Assembly (NCBI GenBank): GCA_020055645.1
Contig: CM034547.1
Coordinates: 17,206,513-17,270,512 of the forward strand
DNA length: 64,000 nucleotides
Source of the DNA: Tomocerus qinae
Taxonomy: Eukaryota > Arthropoda > Collembola > Entomobryomorpha > Tomoceridae
Direction: 5' to 3'
The position numbers and the translations under genes are program-made. The notes below the pieces were generated by a model. The model had not been told where the DNA came from. It worked only from the letters and a program-made list of their open reading frames with translations, and made no database searches. Positions 1 to 11,122 of this stretch are shown in pieces; position 1 is the stretch's first letter, and each line of letters starts with the position of its first letter.

Positions 1-3000
1 GAACATTCAGCTATTACTAATATGCGATCAAATCAATCTGGAATCCAGCCTTTACGTTACCTTACCTTGCTGGATTGCATTTGTTACCAATTACATCATT
101 ACATTTTCTCGATTTTACTCCGTACACATGTTCACTCACTCCTAGTGCAACAAGAGTTGAGAGCTAGTCCAACGCTGAATCTTGATAAGACTATCTCCAC
201 CATGTACAAAATTCCCAGTTTGTGCACTTGAGCTCAACTTGATCAGATTCATAGCAATCGATGAACAAGATTCAAAAAGTCATCTTGTCTTGTCGTCACA
301 ATAATTTATTGCTCCTGCACGTCACGCGTAAATCTCGTCAGGAATACGAATGTCCAATTACTAACCCTCCAATTCAACTTTTCAATCACAATAATTATTT
401 CAAAATTACAAGAATTTTGCATTCAAAATTAACGGTTTTAGCTGCTGATAACAGCAGGGTGTATGTTGCGCATTGTCTTATTAATTTGCATGCCTCCAAG
501 CACTATGCCTATTTTGCCGATATGATAAAACAACTCGTAAGCTAAAATCACCCTTTACTTTGTATACATATATCTGTAATGATCTAATAAAGAAAAATCT
601 CATTTTTACTTCATTCACACTTGCCCATATTATTTCGTTAGCCGATCCTCTTATTCTATCTATATTTTTACTGCATATACATACTCAAATATCTGCGGAT
701 TAATGATACTGTAATGAGTTCACAATCCATAACTCTCATAGAACTGCTAACCTGACCTTTGTTATATTTTAAGCCCACCCTTTAGCTAATTTAAATTAGC
801 ATATGCGAAATTATGCTAGCAATTCGTGTGATTTTACGCTTTTGTTTACACACAAGCGTTTTTCTGCATGTGCAGTGTGCACCTAAACTGACGGAACTGA
901 ACCTTTTCCTTTTCGCTCACACGCAGGTAGACAAATTCATGAAATTATTGTAATAATGATCTAGACCATTCTGTCTATCTTTGCTGTAGCATTGTACAGT
1001 GAAGTGGCATCACTACCCTTTCGTTATACTTTAACCTTAGTATGTAACATATGTCCATTACCATTCTACACAAACATCACAGTACCACAGTCTAACTACA
1101 ATATCGTGTTAAGATTTTCTATTTAAAAGTACCCAATATTCTTTACTCATTTACACTAATACTTATCGCAATAAACGTATGTTAAGATGGAAGTTAATGA
1201 AAAGTACAGGCCAAACTACCTCTGAAGTCTGAGAATAGATTCTAAAGCTTTAAATGGATGGCTGATGTAAATATGCTGTGTATAATATTAGTTATAAGAT
1301 TCCCCCACCCTACTGTACCTACACGAACAAATCATAACTCATCGATTCGCGTTGCACTGCGCCGTGTAAATTCAGCTGGATGGAGAACCACATATACCTG
1401 CCATATTCTATGGACATTGTCTCCTATCCCTAGTTTGAAATGCTGCACCCTATTAACATATCGTGCCACAACTTGGTAAAAGAGCATTACTTCCTCCACC
1501 TAATGCTGCTTACCTAGGACAAAGACAACGAACAATATTTAATTTGAATCGAGAAAATGAAGATCTGTCAAATTGGCAAACTTTATCGGCTCAAATAACA
1601 ATTTACTAAGACAGGGAACTCCATTGAAAAATTTGAGAAGGTCTATTATATAAACTGATGGCTTGTTCCCATCTGATGTTCGTTTACGTTACGCTTTAAA
1701 TACGTTTAGGTAGGTTAGGTTCTGTGAATTGTGGTTATTAGAAGTGCATGTTCCCATGCACAATTGATTTCTGCACACGTAGTGTAGCTACATAAATATT
1801 TCGTGGAAATGAGTAATGTACTACATATTAAAGTAAATTACATCTCGGTATGGAATCTTATTATAGGATGATTATCTGAAAACACAAGAGTTCATAATAC
1901 GATATTCAGCCTACACTGATAATTGCTATATGATACTTGCTACAACATATTTCGAGTTTCAACTTCTCCCTATGTAAGTGTTACCGATTTGGATAGATTT
2001 ACATTTATGAAGTACTTAAAGATGTTTATCCGATATTGAATTGTTTATACGCGACATTAGGTCTTTGACAAGCTACGTAAAGGTAAGGAAATGAGACAGC
2101 TATTTAAGTAAATGGTTTAGGCAAATGATAACCGCAACGAAAAGGAGATTTCAAACGTGTGATGTGTCTTAGCTACCTAGTTGACCGAAATGCGGTCTGT
2201 AGTGTAATGTAGCGTTGATAACTCATCGTCAGGTTGTCTCGTCTTGAAGGAAAGGTCATTTATTATTTAGGATTTTCTACGCGTTAGTAGATTAGAATAA
2301 TGCCTGTAGTGTATTTAAGTGCCTCTGCTGTGTAGGACTGTATAGTAGAGTAAGATTTTACAGATCTCACGCTAATCCATTAATAGGTACAACAAACAAC
2401 AGCTATTTACTATTAGGAATTCTGTACTACCCGTGCTAACCATAACTCTAATGCTCGTAAGAAGAGAAGGGAATGTTCCATTTCCTATGAAAAGGACAGC
2501 AAAGAAAGTGAAATTTGATGCCCATATATTCAGAAAATCTTTTTCTTTCTTTCCGTTTGTATTGCTAAACTAAACTCTCATTGTCAAACCTCTTCTGCTC
2601 CAAAGGAGAGTAAAATCATGTGTTTCCTTCTTTTCCTTAAATCTATTTTAAAATTTTTTCCTCCTCTTCATGCTTCGTATACATAACAAGATTGTAAATT
2701 TTCCATGTGAATGGATTTACAGAAATATTGCTACTCAAGCAGTATCATATTTAAATACTAAGCCACTCGAGTTTCAACACTTCTTTTCTCTAGGACTTAA
2801 GATATTTGTCACGTTACAGCACTGATGACATTTGGATGCCACAATCAAAGGCTACGTAAAGACGATAATGACGAAACTTTATTCAGTGATTATAAAGAAA
2901 AAGGAGACTATAAGCAATAAGAAATTATATTTTTCCTTCAACAATTACAATTATGATGGGTGGAGGTAGATAATCTTTAAATACAACTTCTAGAGAATAC

Positions 3001-4858
3001 TTACACGGTAGTCTGGAGTTGAAGACATAAAAGTACAATAAAGATCTAGTATTTCTTGAAAACAGGAAAGAAGAAAATGTACCATAAAATATAGTTAAAG
3101 ATTAAAGATTTCATGGAACAGTACTGTGGCAGAATTCTTTAGTTGAGTGTAGATAAATTAGTATGTTCTTGGTAGTAGGAAAACGAGGGTTGCATGTGTG
3201 ACTGTAGAGTAGCGACTACTCCATAATTGTTCATGAGTCAGATGTAGAATGGTCTAGTCTTGGTTATCTCTGTTGCCATTCTTTGACTTTTGCTCTTGTT
3301 AGTAATGGTGGATAGAAAGAAATGGGGATGATAGCAGACGGGAGAGATAGGCGACTAGACCAAGACCTGCCACGACCGTCTGCAGAGTGAGAAGAGAGAG
3401 AGAACCTGCTTCACTTCCTTTTGCTGAAACAACCAACTGCCTTTGTGAGGTAATAAACTGATTATCTGTATGATTGAATTGAAATTCCTCGAAAGTCTAG
3501 GAACAGCATATGCACTGGTAAGTAATAAAACAGAAGTTAAGTTAATATAAATGATATCAAGATAGTTGCTTTAGAGTTTCCTATTGTTGGAAATGAGTGA
3601 GTTGACTTGTCAAGCCACAGACACACTTAGGAGAGATAAATCATATCTGTTATTGGATTGGCGCAACTCTTGATAATGTGCTAATGAGAAAGGAGCCAAT
3701 CTTACGACTATTATCTCTAATAAATATGAGAAATAATGTGAATCAGCATATCGCTAGCGAGAATCCCATTGAGAAATATTTGTCGTCCATTCACAGACAA
3801 TAAACTCGTTACTCGTGCAGAACCCAATGAAAGTACAACCAACCAAACCACACACCATATTATATGTTAAAGTGTACAAAGTCATTGTCGACGACTAAAG
3901 GTTACATGCATTTGCAACAATCAGTTTAATACTCTGTGCATTTAGGTACTTGATTCTAATTCTAACTAACCAGATTGTATCCTACAATTTAAAAAGAATA
4001 TAATAATATGCAAACGAGTCTCGTTTCTTGTATTATGATTATAATTTTCTTATAAATTTTGCATTATAGTCCGTATTTTCCTCACATATTCATTTGCCTT
4101 GTCGGGAAATACATAAAGTACATTTGTGAGATGAAAATTAAAGCGGCAGAGTTAGTTAAGACTCTGGTAAACTAGAGAAAAGGTCAAGTTTCAGTTCTGG
4201 TAATATCTAGTCTACTTACCTTCAGATAATTTAGACATGGTACTTATCACATGAATTAAGCTAAAGGGTCTTTCTGTCTCATTCACTACAATCCAGAGTA
4301 GAAACGAAAAAGAGAGACTTGAATGCTTATGATCACTAACTAACCTAACTAACTACCCTTGTATACACATTACATATATTATTACAAACTATTTAGGTAT
4401 GAGATGAGTGCAATCGTATTTTACAAAGCATTAGGTAGCTACAACATTTATTTTCATTCTTTTCCAAACAGAAGCTACAGACCGACATACATAAATGTGT
4501 CTAATTTCCGCTTGTTTCCCCACATGCCCTAACTCCGTTGGATTCGACTAGAGCAGTAGGGAAAGAAACGGATGGATTATTAGGCAGGTAAATATAAGAA
4601 ATGTCGTAATGCCTCTGGGATATCTATAGTGGCAATGGATAACTTACGACAACCAAATGATACAAAAGCCAAACAACCCGAGTGTAACTTAAGTTGGCCA
4701 TTAATGATCAGCTCGTTGAATTTGTTCGGCTAGACGATCTTGACCAAAAGAAACCTACGCATAGCTACCTTTGAGTCACACACAATCAGGCAATTATTAG
4801 GAAACCCTTCCAATGCTCACGTTTTCTTAATACAAATTTCTACACAATAAATACAATG
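1..4858. other. AT-rich intergenic stretch, no recognised gene
   Basis: Only short open frames. A 94-codon ATG-led frame at 261-545 is followed by AATAAA at 586-591 and is the least unlikely small gene here, but nothing in it is recognisable. A strong minus-strand acceptor at 3380-3381 precedes a 37-residue frame. Confidence 0.6.
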
Positions 4859-4860
4859 TA

Positions 4861-5275
4861 CAGGGTGGGCCTGAATGAACCGGAATTTTAACTTTGACTC
4901 TTAATAATTCTGTAGTAGATAACTTTATTGAGACTAAAATAGTACCATCTGAAAGAGCATGCGTTTCTTAGTCAGAATTGAAATTATGAACACAATCGTA
5001 ACTCAAAAACAGACTATAGAAGGGCCCGAAAAAATTAGAAACAACAAAATCTTGTAAAATTTACATTTTGTAAAATTAAATTTTCACATTTTATGTTTGA
5101 AATGAAAATGGTGAGACTGGCGAGAGAGCAGAAAGTGTAAGGAATAAAGAGGTGAAAAAAGTTCAAATTGAATTTCAGCAAAAGTTTAACTTTGTTCCCA
5201 ATTTTGACACGGTCCCAAGTCGTTCTCTTTGTGTGTGGGCAGGCATGTGGTCAGGAGGCATCTTAAGTCCATTTT
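4861..5275 (+). repeat. Left terminal inverted repeat of the Tc1/mariner-like element
   Basis: About 412 bp that match the right arm in reverse complement, from the terminal CAGGGTG to a CTTAA(A/G)TCCAT boundary. The inner part carries, in antisense, the same sequence that lies at and beyond the transposase 3' end in the right arm. Confidence 0.9.
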
Positions 5276-5350
5276 TCTTTACAGCAAAATGTAATGTAAT
5301 AAAACGTGTAAAACAACAAAATCTGGCCAGCAATAGCTTCACCAAACTAT

Positions 5351-5565
5351 GAAAATTTTATGTTAATGCAAAAACTTCTCCCAGCTTCCCACTTCAGACT
5401 GGATGTCCGGGCATGGATGAACATTTCCCGGATAAATCGAAAGGTAGAGGTGGTCCAATTTCATTGTCCCCGCGTTCCCCTGATTTGAGCCCTATGGATT
5501 TTTCAGTATGGGGTTTGATGAAGGAGAACGTATGCTGGAAAGCCGAAGACTATGGCTCAACTTGA
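5351..5565 (+). pseudogene. Transposase C-terminal remnant (mariner-like, DDE domain)
   Basis: Conceptual translation gives HFRLDVRAW in one frame and then, after a frameshift near 5410, DEHFPDKSKGRGG and PRSPDLSPMDFSVWG in another, ending at TGA 5563-5565. These are the conserved blocks around the last catalytic aspartate (the D of SPMD) of mariner-like transposases abundant in arthropod genomes. The N-terminal helix-turn-helix part and the first catalytic aspartate are absent, so no functional enzyme is encoded. Confidence 0.8.
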
Positions 5566-5566
5566 A

Positions 5567-5978
5567 GATGGATTTAAGATGCCTCCTGACCACATGCCTG
5601 CCCGTGCCCACACACAAAGGAAACGACATGGGACCGAGTCAAAATTGTGAACAAAGTTGAACTTTTGCTGAAATTCGATTTGAACCTTTTTCACCTCTTT
5701 ATTCCTTACACTTTCTGCTCTCTCGCCAGTCTCACCCTTTTCATTTCAAACATAAAATGTGAAAATTTAATTTTACAAAATGTAAAAGATTTTGTTGTTT
5801 CTAATTTTTTCGGGCCCTTCTTTAGTCTGTTTTTGTGTTACGATTGTGTTCATAATTTCAATTCTGACTAAGAAACGCATGCTCTTTCAGATGGTACTAT
5901 TTTAGTCTCAATAAAGTTATCTACTACAGAATTATTAAGAGTCAAAGTTAAAATTCCGGTTCATTCAGGCCCACCCTG
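5567..5978 (-). repeat. Right terminal inverted repeat of the Tc1/mariner-like element
   Basis: Partner of the left arm. It starts at the end of the transposase-like frame and runs to the terminal CCACCCTG. Relative to the left arm there is a small insertion near 5610 and a shortened stretch near 5785. Confidence 0.9.
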
Positions 5979-8111
5979 TACAGTGCTAATAGACAAATAT
6001 TATCTGTAGCTCTACAAACTACTCTACCGATTTTGGGTTTGTATTTTCCTCTAACCTATCCTCACAACCACTAGAATACAAATGAGAGTGTATCTTACAG
6101 ATATTTACGGTTATGATCGAAAGCGATAGGACTGTGTGAGTTCTTATACACATATTGATGATAAATACTTGTTAGATATAAACTCATCGTCAGTATGCAT
6201 GATCATAATAACAATGTGTGATAGTGATGTGTAAGGTACTGTTGCTGCTGGAGGTAAAAAGATAATATTGCACTATATCTAATATATAACAATTATTATG
6301 TAGTATATAATAAATATTCCCTATATCTATAACTATATGCAGTTGTGCAGGTATTATATTAAATTACATCAGGCAGAGAAACGATGAGCAGGTGAACCCA
6401 AAAAGTTAGAAGAGACAAGACAAGGTAAAAACGTAGCAAAGTAATCCATGCCCATGCCACGTCCAAAATGGCTCAACAACATTTCAAAATACTCACACTC
6501 TTGACAGCAATCATCACAGGAAAATGTTTTCCTTCGCTCACAGCCAGCACACAGAATCCTAAGCTAAGGGAAGAATAATCACTTCCACTAGTAATACTAG
6601 TAAACAAAACGGAGACTTGGGAGATGAAATACAGTTTCGTATTATTACATGCTAAGTAGGTAGCTTAAAAAGATAATGTACATAAAACTTTGTATTTCAT
6701 ACCCAAATGCAAGCAAACTTTTTCTAGGTTTATCTTGGCGTGATTTCATATTATTATGTGGGTGAACCTAACCTAGCTAACACCAAAGCAAAACCAGACA
6801 GAATCAGTTACTTTCCAATAATTTGACTTCCGAGAATTACTTTTTGCTCTGTCTGCTAGAGAAAGGGATTTTCTGTCTCTGACTTGACCTGGCCGATCAT
6901 TTTCTGTGGGTCCAGTCAAATTCTTTACAATTTGGAGTCAGACTTTTCAAATTTAAAGTTTCTAAATGATGCTTTCGTTTCATACGGTTATTAGTCTTAG
7001 ACACATTGTTACGGATATAATATGATGTAGATGTTGTTGAGCTGTTGAAACCCAGGTCACATCACAACAACACATACTATGACATGACAAGCTTGATTTT
7101 GACAGGTTCAGTGGCATAATACAATATATACTTAAATATATAAAATAATTATTGTATGCACTTTTCTATAGGTATATGTATAACATACAATTGCTCCCAA
7201 TAACTTAAAAGGATAGAAGTATAAGGTACGAATGCAATGTATAAGTCATTCTACGTACAAAAGGTAGCTTTTTACAAATGGAATGGTAAGTAATTAGATT
7301 CTCTGCCTCATTTTCTTTTTTACTGGCTCATTGTCAGCCAAGTCAAATTAATTCTCTCTTTACTGAATTTTACCTTTGCTTATTAGCTCGATATACAGGC
7401 AAGTCGATACCTAAATATTTCTACAATCTGCATAAGTGTAAATGTGTTTTAATAAGATGACATAATAAATATTATAGCAATTAATTGTGGCTTGTACCTC
7501 AATATGTACATGCTTGCATCATAAACTTTTTGCTTGGATTTTTTAATTAATGAGCCCAACACTTTACACATGTATAGTAGTAACCTTCTGCATAATATCA
7601 ACTGCTAGTATCTCCTTGTCTGCATCTATCCATATGTTATTTTCATAAAAACTAGATTCGTCAAAATAAAAAAGGTGATTCTTGTTTATTATGTACTAGG
7701 TAGGCTTGATTTGATAGCTGAATGAATTTATATAAAGCTAACTGACAATAAGTACGTTGTATAAATTACATCTGGAAAATAAACGCACCTTGCTCTGCCT
7801 GTGTGATAAATATTTTCATTTTCTATACTACAGTAGTACAGACATCATAAGCATAGTTGTACATGTACACACTACATGTGAACTGATTGCCAGTTTAATA
7901 AATATGCATAGGTACAAAAGATCTTTCATGCTGACTACAAGTACATAAGTTAAGCTATAGGTAAGTAGATTTCAGTTTAAAAGCAAGGTGTCAATCTGTC
8001 TGTGCTTGTAGTTTCATATAATGGAAGTTAGTTTAGAAAATATTTTGTTGATGCTCTATATGAATGCAAAGATGGTGTTGAGTTAAGTATTCATCAGTAG
8101 TTATTATGAGG

Positions 8112-8333
8112 CTATGTATAAGAATCCGATACTGTCCTTTTTGGTTTTCTTTTGGCTATGCCCACATTGAACATTTCCTCATTGTTAGCTAATAGTATTT
8201 CTTGGTTGCATGTGCTTTCATCGGATATTGAAAAGGTTTCGCTCAAAACAGGCGGCAGAACATCAAAGGGTTTAGTGGCTTGAAGAGGGGCATTACTTGG
8301 GCTTCGTTCGGCTATCACCGAATTAATTCCTTG
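8112..8333 (-). CDS. Candidate terminal exon of an unrecognised gene
   Basis: A 73-residue frame running from an AG at 8334-8335 to TAG at 8112. It starts QGINSVIAERSPSNAP and ends IAKRKPKRTVSDSYT. Its Ser/Pro/Glu/Lys-rich composition stands out from the Ile/Tyr/Phe/Cys-rich translations typical of this AT-rich DNA. The acceptor has only a weak pyrimidine tract and no ATG is present at the start. No domain was recognised. Confidence 0.22.
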   Translation of the reverse strand, partial: QGINSVIAERSPSNAPLQATKPFDVLPPVLSETFSISDESTCNQEILLANNEEMFNVGIAKRKPKRTVSDSYT

Positions 8334-10957
8334 CTACCTGTCTAAATATCCATTTATGCATGGATACTTGTCGATTTGTCTTGTAGAAGTGAGTGCATTC
8401 ATACAGAACATACATTAATGGCTCAAGTCCAACCAGCCAGCCAGAGAGACATATTCAGACACTATTCAGTCGATCACCTAGTCGCCTTTAACTTTCTATA
8501 ATATATCTCTAGCTATATACTGGAGTTATTTATATGCATTATAATTCTTAATGTAGTGTATTACTTTCTGCACTAGGAACAAAGTTGCCTAATATTATTA
8601 CTATTCATGTATTACTATTGTAAACTCCGTTCGTAGACAGTTTTGTTATGCTTTTCTGTTTCTTTCAGTAAATTGTCTCTGTCTGCTCATACCCGAGTAG
8701 AATGTGACTTATAGGTATAAATATTATTTATAGGATGGATATAGGAATTGTCATTTTGATTTGTAGTCTCACATCAGAGATACCATTGAAGTGCAAGCCC
8801 GCTATTTCACAATAGACACAGTGTGTAAGTTCTATTGACTAATAATTTAACTGATGTGAGCTATCCAGTCCAGGAGACGAGAAGGAGACCAGGGGCTACA
8901 GCAAAGTTACGTTACGTTTTAGTCTCATCTATTATGCATGGAAAAAATTGTTGAAACGAACATTGTGGTTCCGATGGGATTCGAATATGCATATCTACAC
9001 TAAACATTATTACATAACATTACTATCATATGGATACAAATACATTTGGACATTTCCAATTTCAACCCTTATGCTATGCTAGTTTACATTTCGGTTGCTT
9101 CATTTTTACTTGTAGCACTCACGATGGAATTACTATATCCCTATTTTTGTTATACATTAAAATGAGAATTTATACAGCAAATACATAAGTACACAAGTCA
9201 CTTGTCTTATGCACACATAAAATGAAAAAAAGGTATACACAGCATATTACATCATGTACAAGGTGGTATATTTGTATTGCTCTATTGTATCTAGTAGACT
9301 AGTGCAGTAGAATAATCCAACTACATCCACATGCATATTTCTGTCTGTTAAACTCCACTGCACGGTTCATGAGCACAACTAAAGTAAAATATTATTTGCT
9401 GGGAAAAAGTTAGTTGGCTGTACTCTTTTATTGTACTACTATGTACATATGAAGGACAAGGTAGTGAGTCCAAGTTGGGTTGGCTTTGCTTGCTTTGCTG
9501 GCAGGCTAACTTGGCTTATGCTTGTTTTGCTGGTTCTTAATTTCTTGCCTTCTACCCGTCTTGGATAAGGCTACAGCTCACAATTACCTATGTACATAAT
9601 ATTCTATCTGCTGTAGGTAACTAATGTAATCTAGTCTACATTCTACGTGCAAGTCAAGTCACTCCAGCAAAGTCGACGTATATTTTCTATAATATTCCTT
9701 ATAAAAGACAGAAGATAGACAGCCCAGGCCATGCTGCTTTAAAACAAACCAAATACTGAGCTACAGCTTGGAGTCGAAAGTCGAAACTTGTGTCAGTACC
9801 AACAAAATAACATACAAGGGATATAAATATATTCGTAAAATGCGTTTGCAAGTCAAAGAATAATAATTATGTAGTATTGTATCACTAAAATCTACATAAT
9901 GATAAAGTGCAATGAATCTAATAAATGTAATTGTAAGAAAGCAACTTTGTATAGATGTGTCGTCCAAAGACAGTTAATACATTAGAAGCTTCAATAGACT
10001 CCAAACATCTAATTGTCTACTATCAGTACAATAATAATTCATTTTATGTGACATGAATAAAGAATTCCGAGAGGTTCACATTACTATTAGACTCATTACA
10101 CGATTGTTAAGATTATTCGTGCAGGTACAAGTGAATCAGATAGGATTTATAGGTAACTGCCTGGCCAACTGTCTACATAATACTAAATACAATATATATA
10201 TATAATATATTGCATAGGTGGTATTATATTGCCATTTAGATGGACATTGTCGGAGTTCTTAGAAATTTGATATGAACCGAAGTTAACAATAAGCTTATTT
10301 AAGTTGATGTGAGTGAACAGGGCGGACCCATCAGTCAGTCTCAGTTCTGAATATTTACTTTGTTTTATTCATAATCTATTCTCTACTACTCATGCACGTA
10401 TAAGTTGTTTATATTTATGCGTGTGCATACGTTTGTTTGTAGGTTGGCAGGACTAGGCTCTTACTGTCTAAATCCATCCACTTATATCAATATAAATTTC
10501 TAATTAGACCTACCTCCCTGCCTCTTTTGCTTGAATCAAGTCATATTCATCATAATATCTATAATGAGTAACTTTGGTGTGATACATCTAATAGGCAATA
10601 ATTTAATTTTATGTACACATGCATAATAACTATACTTTAATCTACACTAAATACTCTTTACATAATAAGGCCATTGTAGGAAAACCCTTTCTTACCTTCC
10701 GATTAGTTTCTGTCAGATATATACTTACATTATTTTCTATGCCTGAATACCTACTACTACTCAAATGTCTACTTATCGCTCCTACTATAATGGATTGCTA
10801 CTTACATAATTCTACTCTTTTACGCACCTAGTAACTAATATTATTAGGTATGTTTGTAAACGTATACTACTCCATTCTAAATAGATCATCACCGAATTGG
10901 AAATCTCTTGGGGATTCCTATAAGTACGTGTTACATAATTGAAAATACTTTTTACAG

Positions 10958-11122
10958 CTTCGTAGGGTTTCCATTTCGGTACTAAAAGGAACTATTGATT
11001 TCTCCTGGAGGAACGTGAAAGGCTTCTCTTTTTTAGTTGCCTCTCCAAGTTGGTTGACTTATTGGCTACAGTTCGAAGAAGAAGCCTATGAACTTTCAGC
11101 CCCAGGGAATTATCTCTTATAG
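10958..11122 (+). CDS. Candidate terminal exon of an unrecognised gene
   Basis: The acceptor ACTTTTTACAG is followed directly in phase 0 by 54 codons to TAG at 11120-11122. The translation, starting LRRVSISVLK and including FSWRNVKGF and LQFEEEAYEL, has four tryptophans and an acidic patch. The other two frames close within nine codons. No family was recognised. Confidence 0.17.
   Translation, partial: LRRVSISVLKGTIDFSWRNVKGFSFLVASPSWLTYWLQFEEEAYELSAPGNYLL

Larger units (their letters stand above)
4861..5978. mobile_element. Non-autonomous Tc1/mariner-like DNA transposon with very long inverted repeats
   Basis: The element begins CAGGGTGGGCC and ends GGCCCACCCTG and is flanked on both sides by TA (4859-4860 and 5979-5980), the target duplication of the IS630-Tc1-mariner superfamily. 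Its 1118 bp are about three quarters inverted repeat. The arms are near-identical by eye, differing at about a dozen bases plus two short indels. The core of about 290 bp keeps a fragment of transposase. It looks immobile without a helper, and the close arms suggest a fairly young copy. Confidence 0.9.

Noticed and set aside
5152-5871. Two open frames in the mariner inverted repeats
   Set aside because: They are partly the same repeat sequence read in the two arms; neither begins with ATG in a good context and neither resembles a transposase domain.
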